DNA of 64,000 bases, taken from assembly GCF_007833355.1 (NCBI RefSeq), contig NZ_CP020914.1, forward strand, positions 2,156,047 through 2,220,046. The letters are read 5' to 3'. The notes under the pieces were generated by a model. That model saw only the letters and a program-made list of their open reading frames with translations. It had not been told where the DNA came from and made no database searches. Below are positions 46,556 to 56,020 of this stretch, in pieces. This DNA comes from Denitratisoma sp. DHT3. Lineage in GTDB: Bacteria > Pseudomonadota > Gammaproteobacteria > Burkholderiales > Rhodocyclaceae. Position numbers and translations under genes: made by a program. Numbering within the stretch: position 1 is the stretch's first letter; each line of letters opens with the position of its first letter.

Positions 46556-48306
46556 GCGGCCTCCTGCTGTTCGGCGCGCTGCATCCGGTACAGGGCGGCG
46601 TAGGCGCCTTCGCGCGCCAGCAGCTCGTCGTGGCGGCCGGACTCGACGATGCGACCCTGCTGCAGCACCACGATCCGGTCGGCGTTCTCGATGGTGGACA
46701 GGCGGTGCGCGATGACCAGGGTGGTGCGGTTCTCCATCAGCGCCTCGAGGGCCTCCTGGACCGCCCGCTCGGACTGCGTGTCGAGCGCCGAGGTGGCCTC
46801 GTCGAGGATCAGGATCGGCGCATCCTTGAGCAGGGCGCGGGCGATCGCCAGGCGCTGGCGCTGGCCGCCGGAAAGCTTGACGCCGTTCTCGCCGATCAGG
46901 GTGTCGAATCCCTGCGGCATGGCTTCGATGAACTCCAGCGCATGGGCCGCCCGCGCCGCCGCGCGCACCGTTTCCCGATCGACGCTGCCGAGGGCGCCGT
47001 AGGCGATGTTGGCGGCCACCGTGTCGTTGAACAGAACCACGTCCTGGCTGACCAGGGCGATGTTGGCGCGCAGGCTCTTCAGGGTCAGTTGCGCCACGTC
47101 GTGTCCGTCGACGCTGATCCGGCCGCCGCTGGCCGGGTGGAAGCGCGGCAGGAGGTTGGCCAGGGTGGTCTTGCCGCTGCCCGAGGCGCCCACCAGGGCC
47201 ACGGTCTCGCTTGGCTGGATCGCCAGGTCGATACCGTCGAGCGCGCGGCGCGGCGCGTCGGGATAGGTGAACACCAGCCGCTCGAACGCCACTTCGCCGC
47301 GTGCGCGCCCCAGATCCACCGTGCCGTTGTCCTCCTCCGGCTTTTCATCGACCAGCGAGAACACGCTCTCGGCGGCGGCCAGGCCGCGCTGCAGGGGGGC
47401 GTTGATGTCGGTGAGGCGCTTCAGCGGTGCCAGCAGCATCAGCATCGCGGTGATGAAGGAAACGAAGCTGCCCACGGTGGCGCCGTCCTGGGCCGATTCG
47501 CGCAGGGCGAAGGCGATGATCACCGCCAGGGCGACCGCCGCCAGGGTCTGCACGATCGGCCCCAGCGCCGCCGCGGCGACGGTCTGGCGCATGGCGTGGG
47601 CGCGCTGGCCGCCGCTGGCCTGGGCGAAACGGTTCTTCTCGTAGTCCTGGCCGCCGAAGACCTTGACCACCTTGTGCGCCTCGATGGTCTCCTGCAACAC
47701 CCGCATGATCTGGCCCATCGCCTCCTGCACCCCGCGGCTGGTGCGGCGCAGGCGCTTGCTGAATCCGCCCACCGCCAGGGCGATCAGCGGAATCATCGCC
47801 AGCGCCACCAGCGTCAGCTTCCAGTCCAGCCAGAGCAGCCAGCCCAGCAGCCCCACCACCGCCAGGGTGTCCTTGACCAGCGTGGTCAACACCCCGGTCG
47901 CCGCGCCGGTAACGCCGGTCACGTCATAGGCCACCTTGGACATCAGCACGCCCGAGGACTGGTTGTCCACATAGCGCACCGGCAGCCGCACCAGGGTCGC
48001 GAACATGGCGTTGCGCAGGTCCAGCACGACCTTGTTGGAAACCCAGGCCAGGGAGTAGTCGGCGACGAAACCGAGCAGACCGCGGAAGACGAAGATGGCG
48101 ACGATCAGCAGCGGCATGCGCCACAGGTCCGCCGCGTCGCCGCCGCCGAAGTGGCCGTCCAGCAGCGGCTTCATCAGCGCAGGGAAAAGCGGCTCGGTGG
48201 CGGCCGAGAGCGACATCGTCACCAGGGCAAAGACGAAGATGCGCCAGTAGGGCTTCACATAGCCCAACAGGCGCAGGTACAACTCGCGGCTGGAATAATG
48301 AGTCAT
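46552..48306 (-). CDS. msbA: Lipid A export ABC transporter MsbA
   Basis: Homodimeric flippase for lipid A-core (584 aa). Six membrane spans, with the coupling-helix region LRNAMFATLVRLPVRYVDNQSSG, are followed by an ATPase domain with Walker A ALVGASGSGKTTLANLL, signature VKLSGGQRQRLAIARA and Walker B ILILDEATSALD. The N-terminal pattern PLFPALMKPLLDGHF is typical of MsbA. It lies in the middle of the LPS gene cluster, as expected. Confidence 0.94.
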   Translation of the reverse strand: MTHYSSRELYLRLLGYVKPYWRIFVFALVTMSLSAATEPLFPALMKPLLDGHFGGGDAADLWRMPLLIVAIFVFRGLLGFVADYSLAWVSNKVVLDLRNAMFATLVRLPVRYVDNQSSGVLMSKVAYDVTGVTGAATGVLTTLVKDTLAVVGLLGWLLWLDWKLTLVALAMIPLIALAVGGFSKRLRRTSRGVQEAMGQIMRVLQETIEAHKVVKVFGGQDYEKNRFAQASGGQRAHAMRQTVAAAALGPIVQTLAAVALAVIIAFALRESAQDGATVGSFVSFITAMLMLLAPLKRLTDINAPLQRGLAAAESVFSLVDEKPEEDNGTVDLGRARGEVAFERLVFTYPDAPRRALDGIDLAIQPSETVALVGASGSGKTTLANLLPRFHPASGGRISVDGHDVAQLTLKSLRANIALVSQDVVLFNDTVAANIAYGALGSVDRETVRAAARAAHALEFIEAMPQGFDTLIGENGVKLSGGQRQRLAIARALLKDAPILILDEATSALDTQSERAVQEALEALMENRTTLVIAHRLSTIENADRIVVLQQGRIVESGRHDELLAREGAYAALYRMQRAEQQEAA

Positions 48307-48498
48307 CGAATCAGTCGGTCAGCGCGGATCGCGGACGCCGCGATCGACAAAAAATAGCTTTTCCGCCGGGCCGCCCCAAGGAAAAGCGGCACGCGGCGCC
48401 AGCCGCAACCCCTCGGTGCCACCACGAAGTTCCCCCAAACACCCGAGCGCAGCGAGCCGTATCGAACCCCCCGGAGGGGGGCGAAGGGGGGCGAGCCA
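48307..48498. repeat. Intergenic region with degenerate repeat motif
   Basis: 192 bp between the nucleotide-sugar dehydrogenase and msbA. Near 48440-48490 it contains GAGCGCAGCGAGC and an inverted CCCCCC/GGGGGG stretch similar to the middle of the repeats at 28737 and 32071, but without their conserved ends. No gene is seen. Confidence 0.4.
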
Positions 48499-49824
<1,326 letters not shown>

Positions 49825-49877
49825 GGTGGACGGCCGCCGCGCGCGGCGGCTCGGATTGCAGGTCGATAACGCGCGGA

Positions 49878-51023
49878 TTATACCGGCCGGCGCCCGCCCG
49901 CCAGACCGGCATACAAGGCCAGCAGGCGGGCCGTCATGTCGGGCAGGGCGCAGCGGGCGGCGGCCGCGCGGGCGGCGGCGGCCGCGCGGGCCGGGTCCAG
50001 CGCCAGCAGCGCCTCGGCCGCCCGGCCCAGCGCCGCCGCGTCGAGGGCGTCCGCCACCGCGCCGCACTCGGGCGTGACCAGTTCGGCGGCGCCGCTGCCG
50101 GGGCTGGTCAGCACCGGCAGGCCGCAGGCCAAGGCCTCCAGGGCGGCATTGGGGAAAGGGTCGTAGAGGGTGGGCAGCACGAAAACGTCGGCGGCGCCGT
50201 ACCAGGGCCGTACGTCGGCCTGACCACCGAGGAAATGGACGCGCTCGCCGAGCCCCAGCCGCACCGCGCGGGTACGCATCGCCGCCACCTTCTTGTCCTT
50301 GCCCACCACCACCAGGTGGAGCGCGGCGGGCAGGCTGGCCAGCGCCGCCAGCAGCTGCGGGATGCCCTTGCGTTCGAAGCCGGAGCCGACGTAGAGCAGC
50401 AGCGGCGCATCGTCCGGAATACCCAATTGGCGCCGCACCGCCAGCCGGTGCTCGGCGCGCAGGCCGGGGTGGAAGAAGTCCAGGTCGACGCCGTTGTGGA
50501 TCACGTGGAGCTTTTCCGCCGGCACTCCAAAGCGGCGCAGGATGTCGTCGCGCACCATCGCGGAATTGCAGATCACCGCGCGGAGGCCGGAATCGCGGAA
50601 CATCGCCGCCTCCGCCGCCAGCGTGTAGCGGTGCCAGGGATGCAGACGGGTGAACCAGCGGGCCAGCGGCGACTGCACGCGGGCGCGCAGTTCCAGCCAG
50701 GTGGCATGGACGCCGTCGCCGGCCCGATACACGTGGCAGCCAGGAATGCGCTCGTGGCTCTGCACCAGGTCGAACTCCCCGCGCGCGACGATGCGCCGCA
50801 CGCAGCGGGCGAATCCGGCGTCGCGCCACAGGCGGCCGAGATGAAAAGGGTTGCAGACGCGCACCTGGCGCCCGCTTGCCTGGTCCTGCGCGCCATCCTT
50901 CCACTTGCGGGTAATCAGCGTCACCGCGACGCCCTGCCCTTCCAGCGCGCCCAGCGCCCGCTCGACGAAACGCTCGGCGCCGCCGTAGGGGTTGTATTTC
51001 TGTCGGACCAGGGCGAGCTTCAA
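49878..51023 (-). CDS. Glycosyltransferase family 4 (WaaG-like)
   Basis: GT-B glycosyltransferase (381 aa) resembling LPS core glucosyltransferases. LALVRQKYNPYGGAERFVER at the start, VIHNGVDLDFFHPG, VGSGFERKGIPQLLAAL and LYDPFPNAALEALACGLPVLT. The start is proposed as the TTG at 51023: it overlaps the upstream GT9 stop (TTGA) and gives the normal KLALVRQ N-terminus. The C-terminal 60 residues are very Ala-rich. Confidence 0.85.
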   Translation of the reverse strand: MKLALVRQKYNPYGGAERFVERALGALEGQGVAVTLITRKWKDGAQDQASGRQVRVCNPFHLGRLWRDAGFARCVRRIVARGEFDLVQSHERIPGCHVYRAGDGVHATWLELRARVQSPLARWFTRLHPWHRYTLAAEAAMFRDSGLRAVICNSAMVRDDILRRFGVPAEKLHVIHNGVDLDFFHPGLRAEHRLAVRRQLGIPDDAPLLLYVGSGFERKGIPQLLAALASLPAALHLVVVGKDKKVAAMRTRAVRLGLGERVHFLGGQADVRPWYGAADVFVLPTLYDPFPNAALEALACGLPVLTSPGSGAAELVTPECGAVADALDAAALGRAAEALLALDPARAAAAARAAAARCALPDMTARLLALYAGLAGGRRPV

Positions 51024-52096
51024 GACGTCAGCAACTCCTCGCAGGCCGCCAGCACCCGCGCCACCGGCAGCGTCACCAGACAGTCGCTGACCTTGCCGCC
51101 GCCGCAGCCGTCGAGGCCGCAGGGACGGCAGGGATGCAGGGCACTCGCCACCACCCGATGCGGCGTCATCCAGGGGCCCCACTCCTTGTCGCCGGAAGGC
51201 CCGAACAGGGCCACGGCCGGCGTGCCGACGGCCGCCGCGATGTGCATCGGCGCCGAATCCACGCCGACGAACAGCCGCGCCCGCGCCGTCAGCGCCGCCA
51301 GTTCGCGCAGCGACAGCTGGCCGGAAAAATCCACCAGCGGTGCTTGGCTGCGCGCGCGGATCGCCGCCACCAGCTCGCGCTCCCTGGGATCGGGCGCGGC
51401 GCTCAGCACCAGCGCATGGCCGCGCTGGTGCAGGGCGTCGGCCAGGGCCGCCATCGATTCGGCGGGCCAGCACTTGAACAGCCAGCGGGACGCCGGATGC
51501 AAGTGGATGAAGCCGCCCGCCGCCAGCCCGGCGTCGCGCAGCAGCGCGTCCACCCGCGCCCCGGCCTCCGCACCGGGCACCATCGTCAACCGCCGCGCCG
51601 CCGGCTCGGGATGCAGGCCGAGCACGCGCAGCGCGTCGAGGTTCCGTTCCACCGTATGGCGCAGGGCGTTGCCCGGCTGGGAATAAAAATGGCTGAAACT
51701 GCCACGCCAGAAACGGCCGCGCCCCTTCTGCCGCGGCGCCACGCTCCAGCACGGCCCCAACAGGCGCGCCAGCCAGGCGCCGCGCCGATGCTCGGTCAGG
51801 TGGATCACCAGGTCGTAATTCCGCGCCCGCAGCGCGCGCAGCAGGCCCAGCTCGGCCCGTGCCTGGGCCAACGGCCCCAGACGCTTCCAGGCCCGGTCGA
51901 TCACGTGCAGCGCGGAGAGGGCCGGATGCCCGGCCAGCATCGGGGCGGTGTCGGCATAGACCAGCGCATCGACCTCGCAGCCGGGCGCCGCCGCCTTGAG
52001 CACCGACAGCACCGGCGAGGACAGCAGCACGTCGCCGTGGTGGCGCAGCTTGATCACCAGCGCGCGGCGCAGTTTGGAGAAATCGACATCGGACAT
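51020..52096 (-). CDS. Putative lipopolysaccharide heptosyltransferase III (GT9)
   Basis: GT9 enzyme (358 aa) of the WaaQ-like group. ALVIKLRHHGDVLLSSPVLSVL at the N-terminus is the strongest hint for heptosyltransferase III. The C-terminal LFVGVDSAPMHIAAAVGTPAVALFGPSG is the donor site, with the HPCRPCGLDGCGGG Cys group near the end. The ATG at 52096 is preferred over one 51 bp upstream. It is the first gene of the minus-strand glycan cluster. Confidence 0.86.
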   Translation of the reverse strand: MSDVDFSKLRRALVIKLRHHGDVLLSSPVLSVLKAAAPGCEVDALVYADTAPMLAGHPALSALHVIDRAWKRLGPLAQARAELGLLRALRARNYDLVIHLTEHRRGAWLARLLGPCWSVAPRQKGRGRFWRGSFSHFYSQPGNALRHTVERNLDALRVLGLHPEPAARRLTMVPGAEAGARVDALLRDAGLAAGGFIHLHPASRWLFKCWPAESMAALADALHQRGHALVLSAAPDPRERELVAAIRARSQAPLVDFSGQLSLRELAALTARARLFVGVDSAPMHIAAAVGTPAVALFGPSGDKEWGPWMTPHRVVASALHPCRPCGLDGCGGGKVSDCLVTLPVARVLAACEELLTS

Positions 52097-52184
52097 GGGG
52101 CAGCATTGTGCCAGAGCCTGAGCCCGCCCTCCGCTCTGCCTTGACAAGAATTGGCGGCCCCAAGATAATCACGCCCCTTCGCGT

Positions 52185-52261
52185 GGTGATGTAGCTCAGC
52201 TGGTTAGAGCGACGGATTCATAATCCGTAGGTCGAGGGTTCAAGTCCCCCCATCACCACCA
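52185..52261 (+). tRNA. tRNA-Met (anticodon CAT)
   Basis: 77 nt including an encoded CCA. The acceptor stem GGTGATG pairs with CATCACC; the anticodon stem ACGGA/TCCGT encloses the loop TTCATAA. GGTTCAAGT is the T-loop region. The absence of initiator features and the paired first base point to elongator Met; a lysidine-modified tRNA-Ile2 with the same anticodon cannot be excluded. Its 3' end is the probable integration target of the element that follows. Confidence 0.93.
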
Positions 52262-52268
52262 GTATTCA

Positions 52269-52299
52269 AGCGGCTCTCCTTCGGGAGAGCCGTTTTCGT
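52269..52299 (+). terminator. Terminator after the tRNA
   Basis: Stem CGGCTCTC/GAGAGCCG with a short CTTCGG-type loop followed by TTTTCGTTT. Confidence 0.85.
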
Positions 52300-52300
52300 T

Positions 52301-52341
52301 TGGGCACCGTGCCCAACTTGTGCCCAGCCTGTGCCCAAGTT
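52301..52341. repeat. GTGCCCA repeats, probable integrase arm sites
   Basis: Three direct copies of GTGCCCA start at 52309, 52320 and 52331, exactly 11 bp apart. A fourth, inverted copy TGGGCAC at 52301-52307 makes the palindrome TGGGCACCGTGCCCA. They lie 40-75 bp inside the element from the tRNA end, where arm-type integrase or excisionase sites are expected. Confidence 0.55.
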
Positions 52342-52411
52342 ATCGGCCAGTCCCGACAAATCTGACCTAAAGATTAATTTGGCCTATAGCGGAGTGGGCC
52401 GTAATCCGCCG

Positions 52412-52657
52412 TCAAATTTTCACTTCAGGCAGATCTTGGTCAGGAATGTGCTCGACCAATTGCTCAATTCGACAATGAAAGTAATTACAGAGCCGATCCA
52501 ACACATCGGCCGTCGGATTGTAGCCGCGCTTATTTGCCAATCTAGAAAGTGTAAGGCGGTGAATGCCCGTCCTCTCAGCGATTTCCACCATGGTGATAAC
52601 CCGCCCATCACGGAACTCTTTGTCAGCAATTAGCTCCTTCAGGCGAAATCTGAGCAT
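52412..52657 (-). CDS. XRE-family helix-turn-helix regulator, 81 aa
   Basis: Single-domain Cro/CI-type repressor (81 aa). The helix-turn-helix is in the middle (VEIAERTGIHRLTLSRLANKR), with the conserved C-terminal VLDRLCNYFHCRIEQLV. No other domain is present. Divergent from the excisionase-like gene and the integrase, so it probably controls element excision. Lower GC than the LPS genes next to it. Confidence 0.85.
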   Translation of the reverse strand: MLRFRLKELIADKEFRDGRVITMVEIAERTGIHRLTLSRLANKRGYNPTADVLDRLCNYFHCRIEQLVEHIPDQDLPEVKI

Positions 52658-52703
52658 GGTTAACTTAAAAGCAACAGTGGAATCAGGATTTTATCAAATG
52701 TAG

Positions 52704-52731
52704 TTGCAATATTTCAGTTGCAGGTTATATT
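52704..52731 (+). promoter_or_regulatory. Sigma-70 promoter of the excisionase-integrase genes
   Basis: TTGCAA-N16-TATATT, with a predicted start near 52738. Two copies of AGTTGCA (52702 and 52716) and a TGCAA-N8-TTGCA dyad overlap the -35 and spacer, giving likely operator half-sites for the divergent XRE protein. Confidence 0.6.
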
Positions 52732-52739
52732 GTCTCGCA

Positions 52740-52761
52740 GGTGATGCGTAAATGCGTCACC
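52740..52761. promoter_or_regulatory. Dyad at the excisionase transcript start
   Basis: GGTGATGC and GCGTCACC form 8-bp arms (one G-T type mismatch) around GTAAAT. Its position on the predicted start site suits a repressor or excisionase operator. Confidence 0.45.
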
Positions 52762-52792
52762 AAGAACTTAAACTAGACAAAGGATGCTTGCA

Positions 52793-53029
52793 ATGAGCAA
52801 TACATTTCTCACCACTGAGCAACTCTCCCAACTCATCCATTACGACGCTCGTACTATCCGTAATCAACTCAAGGATAGCGTCCTGCTTGAAGGGGTGCAT
52901 TACATCCGCCCCTTTGGTCGGCGAAAGCTCCTCTTTATCTGGGAAACGATTGAACAGGATCTACTGAAACTCGTTCCACAACGGGATATCAGTATTCCTA
53001 TGGCAAACGGAGGGGTCTGCCATGGGTAG
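52793..53029 (+). CDS. Excisionase-like small DNA-binding protein, 78 aa
   Basis: A 78-residue protein with a winged-helix/MerR-like N-terminus: FLTTEQLSQLIHYDARTIRNQ followed by GVHYIRPFGRRKLLFIW. This TEQLSQLI...GVHYI...RK layout is typical of small proteins encoded just before tyrosine integrases. The ATG at 52793 has AGGA 8 bases upstream; an ATG 9 bases earlier is in frame but lacks spacing. It overlaps the integrase start by 8 bp. Confidence 0.7.
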   Translation: MSNTFLTTEQLSQLIHYDARTIRNQLKDSVLLEGVHYIRPFGRRKLLFIWETIEQDLLKLVPQRDISIPMANGGVCHG

Positions 53030-54278
53030 CATTCGTTGTCGGCCCGATACCGGACTACTCTTCTTCGATTTTCGATACAGGGGACAACGCTGCCGTGAAC
53101 AAAGCACGCTTCCGGACACACCTGAGAACCGTCGAAAGATGGCTAAGGTCCTCAAGAAAATCGAAGGTGAAATTGAAAGCGGCACGTTCAACTATCAGCA
53201 AGCTTTCCCTGGGAGCAGGAATGCCTCGAAGCTTGATGACGGTATTAATTCCCCACAGGAAATAGCCGCCCCAAAGAATCTTTCTTCAGCAGCGCTACCC
53301 CAAAGAAAGGAAACTCCGACTTTCTCGTCATTCAGCCAAACCTGGTTCAACGAGCAATCGGTAGGTTGGCGCCGGACCTATGTCACAACGGTTCGGCAAA
53401 TACTGGACAAGCACCTGATTCCGCATTTTGGGGAACGGGAGGTCAGCAGCATTCGTCGCGAAGATATTCTTTCCTTCCGGTCCCAACTCGCCAAAGTCCG
53501 TGGCCGGAAAGAAGACTCTCAACTCTCTGCCCGTCGAATCAACGCCATTACGCTTGTGCTCCGCCAGGTGCTCAACGAAGCTGCCGACCGGTTTGACTTT
53601 AGCACGCCAGCCCTCCGCATCAAGCCACTCAAAGTTAAGAAGTCCGATGTCCAGCCTTTCAGCCTGGATGAGGTCAAACGGATCATCAGCACTGTCCGTG
53701 CCGACTTCAAGAACTACTACACCGTTCGATTCTTCACCGGCATGCGCACTGGCGAGGTGGATGGGCTGAAATGGAAATACGTCGATTTCGAACGTCGCGT
53801 GATCCTCATCCGGGAATCCTTCGTTGCCGGAGAACAGGAAGACAACACCAAGACCCTTCAGTCTCAGCGAGAAATACAGATGTCCGCCCTGGTATGGCAA
53901 GCCCTGAAGGATCAGTACGAGGCTACCGGCAACATTGGTGAGATGGTGTTTTGCAACCGGGATGGCAAGACCCTGGATACCAACAACGTAACCAAGCGGG
54001 TCTGGTATCCCCTGTTGCGCTATTTGAACCTTCCCCAACGCAATCCCTACCAGACCCGCCACACCGCAGCCACCCTATGGCTGGCTGCTGGCGAGAATCC
54101 TGAATGGATTGCTCGGCAAATGGGGCATGCGACCACTGAGATGCTGTTCAAGGTCTACTCCCGCTACGTCCCTAACCTGACCCGCCGCGATGGCTCGGCC
54201 TTCGAGCGGCTCCTGGCCGGCAGCTTTGGCGGGCAGGAGATTGCCAGTTCGCAGGAGGTGCGCCATGGAACGGTCTAA
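53022..54278 (+). CDS. int: Site-specific tyrosine integrase (DUF3596 type)
   Basis: Tyrosine recombinase (418 aa) that should catalyse integration at the adjacent tRNA. The N-terminal DUF3596 arm-binding part (SIRCRPDTGLLFFDFRYRG) is followed by the core-binding domain (TFSSFSQTWFNEQSVGWRR). The catalytic domain has Arg242 in FFTGMRTGEVDGLKW, Arg346-His347 in PYQTRHTAATLWL, and Tyr379 in FKVYSRY. The first His of the usual H-x-x-R motif is replaced by Tyr, as in many DUF3596 integrases. The frame is intact. Confidence 0.93.
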   Translation: MGSIRCRPDTGLLFFDFRYRGQRCREQSTLPDTPENRRKMAKVLKKIEGEIESGTFNYQQAFPGSRNASKLDDGINSPQEIAAPKNLSSAALPQRKETPTFSSFSQTWFNEQSVGWRRTYVTTVRQILDKHLIPHFGEREVSSIRREDILSFRSQLAKVRGRKEDSQLSARRINAITLVLRQVLNEAADRFDFSTPALRIKPLKVKKSDVQPFSLDEVKRIISTVRADFKNYYTVRFFTGMRTGEVDGLKWKYVDFERRVILIRESFVAGEQEDNTKTLQSQREIQMSALVWQALKDQYEATGNIGEMVFCNRDGKTLDTNNVTKRVWYPLLRYLNLPQRNPYQTRHTAATLWLAAGENPEWIARQMGHATTEMLFKVYSRYVPNLTRRDGSAFERLLAGSFGGQEIASSQEVRHGTV

Positions 54279-55224
54279 CACCGCCGTTGCAGTTCCTCAG
54301 GTTGCCCACTCCCACCTGGCCCACCTGGAACCCGATGAACGCATCCGGGGCACCTATCGGATTCACAGCATGCAGATGCGCAGACGATCGGATGGCGCCA
54401 ATTTCTGGGAAGTCACCCTGGCGGATCGCACAGGGATACTGGTCACCTATGCCTGGCCGGAACAACTGGAAATCGCCTACCCCTGGCCACGTCATACCCG
54501 AGTCCAGGTGGAATGCTTGACTCGCCGCTTTGGCCAGAAACAGGTCGCCGACCTGCGTAGTCTGGATCCACTGCCCGAGATGGAACCAAGACAGGGGCTG
54601 GACCTGTTGCCCCGGCCCCTATGTCCCCGGCCCGAGGTTCTGGACCGGTTCGTTTCCCTGGTTCAGGGACTTAAGAATCCTGCCTTGCGGGGCTTCGTGG
54701 ATCATGTCCTGGCCCGGGATGAAACCACCCTGAACCTTCTGGTGGTCCCCGCCAGTCAGGTTTACCACCACGCCTATTTTGGCGGTCTACTGGAACACAG
54801 CGTCGAAGTCGCCGAGATTGCCCTGAGGCTGCCCTATCCAGACGACACGCAGCGGGAGATCGCCCTGGTCGCGTCCCTGTTCCACGACATTGGTAAAACC
54901 CGGACCTTCGACCGAAGCCTGCGCCGCACTCCTGCGGGGAATCTGGTCTGCCATGACCATCTCACCCTGGAAATCTGTGCCCCGGGATTGTCCTGGTTGG
55001 ACATGGTGTGGCCCGAGGGTGGATTGCTGCTCCGTCATGTTTGGACCGCCGGACACAGCCGGCATGGCCCCTTGCCCCAGAGCGCCCTCCTCCACGCTGT
55101 CCGTCTGGCAGACCGCCTCTCGGCAGAACAGGCCAAGGACCAGGCGGCCTTTGCCCGGTCGTCTCCCGGTCAATCCTGGGGACGCATCGGTCGCGAAACC
55201 CGCTGGCGAGCGAGCGCCTTCTAA
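54265..55224 (+). CDS. OB-fold / HD-domain protein (YhaM or TraI_2-like)
   Basis: A 319-residue two-domain protein. Residues about 20-110 (RIRGTYRIHSMQMRRRSDG, then FWEVTLADRTGILVTY) look like an OB-type nucleic-acid-binding domain. Residues about 165-300 form an HD phosphohydrolase with VYHHAYFGGLLEHSVEVAEIA and SLFHDIGKTRTFDR. This order matches the 3'-5' exoribonuclease YhaM, and the HHA-GGLLEH block also occurs in TraI_2 relaxase-type proteins of conjugative elements. The start has AGGAGG 6 bases upstream and overlaps the integrase by 14 bp. RNA/DNA nuclease activity is inferred. Confidence 0.75.
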   Translation: MERSNTAVAVPQVAHSHLAHLEPDERIRGTYRIHSMQMRRRSDGANFWEVTLADRTGILVTYAWPEQLEIAYPWPRHTRVQVECLTRRFGQKQVADLRSLDPLPEMEPRQGLDLLPRPLCPRPEVLDRFVSLVQGLKNPALRGFVDHVLARDETTLNLLVVPASQVYHHAYFGGLLEHSVEVAEIALRLPYPDDTQREIALVASLFHDIGKTRTFDRSLRRTPAGNLVCHDHLTLEICAPGLSWLDMVWPEGGLLLRHVWTAGHSRHGPLPQSALLHAVRLADRLSAEQAKDQAAFARSSPGQSWGRIGRETRWRASAF

Positions 55225-55415
55225 CACACGTCTCTAAAAATGCCAAACAAGTGTTTTGGCGTCCTTCGGCCACGACAGTTACTTGCATTCCTGAGCTTCC
55301 GTGAGAGGCTGTTCTGGCGGAATCAATGTGACAGGTCAGGTGCATGTCATGAGCCACTGACCCCACCACACTGATGCCAAGGTCTCAAAACCCATGATCC
55401 AAAGGAAATCTCACC
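55225..55415. other. Leader region before the AAA-phosphatase operon
   Basis: About 190 bp without a gene. It should hold the promoter of the operon starting at 55416, but no convincing -35/-10 pair is seen. The operon may instead be read from the integrase promoter. Confidence 0.4.
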
Positions 55416-55520
55416 ATGAATCCATTACCCACGCATTCCCAGTCCTCACCCCCAACAAGCAAAGTCACGCCGGGTGCCCGCAAGGTGCTCATCCCGCTCC
55501 CCGAACACCGTCTTCCCTGA
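55416..55520 (+). CDS. Small ORF, 34 aa
   Basis: A 34-residue Pro/Ser/Thr-rich ORF starting MNPLPTHSQSS and ending LPEHRLP, with AAGGA 9 bases before its ATG. Its stop codon is part of the TGAGGA ribosome site of the next gene, 11 bp downstream, so the two are probably translationally coupled. It may be a real peptide or a leader that opens the next ribosome site. Not recognised. Confidence 0.4.
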   Translation: MNPLPTHSQSSPPTSKVTPGARKVLIPLPEHRLP

Positions 55521-55531
55521 GGAATACCAAA

Positions 55532-56020
55532 ATGAACGACATGACTCTTTTGCACACCCTCGGTCTCCTGGCCCTGGGTTTTAGCGCCCGGACACTCTTC
55601 AATCGTGGCCTGTCCTGGTATCGCCACCGTCGTCCCACCCAGCTCCCCGAAGCGACCCCCGAGATGCCCCTCTGGCTGGAGTTTCTGGAAACGCCCCTGT
55701 CTTCGAAGGACATTGGGGATGCCCTGCAAAAGATGAACGACCTGCCACACTTCCACATGCTGCCGAATGTCAGTTTTCTGGACTACCAGACCGGCGCCCA
55801 TGTGTCCTGGCAGTCCTACCCATATCTGGATGAGACCTACCCCCATCTGGTCCTCCAGTACGGCGGCCAGCCCCCCCGGATCCTGGCCGATGCCAGGGAA
55901 CTTCAGCACTACATCGACTACCAGGTCAAGGTCGCCCAACGCCTGAACCCACCCGCCGGCGTCGTCCGGGTCCAACGCCGTCCCCTGTACCCCCAACATC
56001 CTCAGGAGTCGCTGATATGA
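55532..56020 (+). CDS. Hypothetical protein, 162 aa, in AAA-phosphatase operon
   Basis: Not recognised. From the ATG at 55532 (GAGGA 8 bases upstream) the first 20 residues are hydrophobic (LLHTLGLLALGFSARTLF) and could be a membrane anchor. The rest is soluble, aromatic-rich, with FHMLPNVSFLDYQTGAHVSW and PHLVLQYGGQPPRILAD. Its stop overlaps the AAA gene start by 4 bp (ATGA), so it is likely made together with the ATPase. Confidence 0.75.
   Translation: MNDMTLLHTLGLLALGFSARTLFNRGLSWYRHRRPTQLPEATPEMPLWLEFLETPLSSKDIGDALQKMNDLPHFHMLPNVSFLDYQTGAHVSWQSYPYLDETYPHLVLQYGGQPPRILADARELQHYIDYQVKVAQRLNPPAGVVRVQRRPLYPQHPQESLI

Noticed and set aside
49878..52172. Apparent 764-aa fusion of two glycosyltransferases
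   Set aside because: The frame is open through the GT9 gene only by chance; the GT9 protein is in another frame and the GT4 starts at the TTGA overlap.
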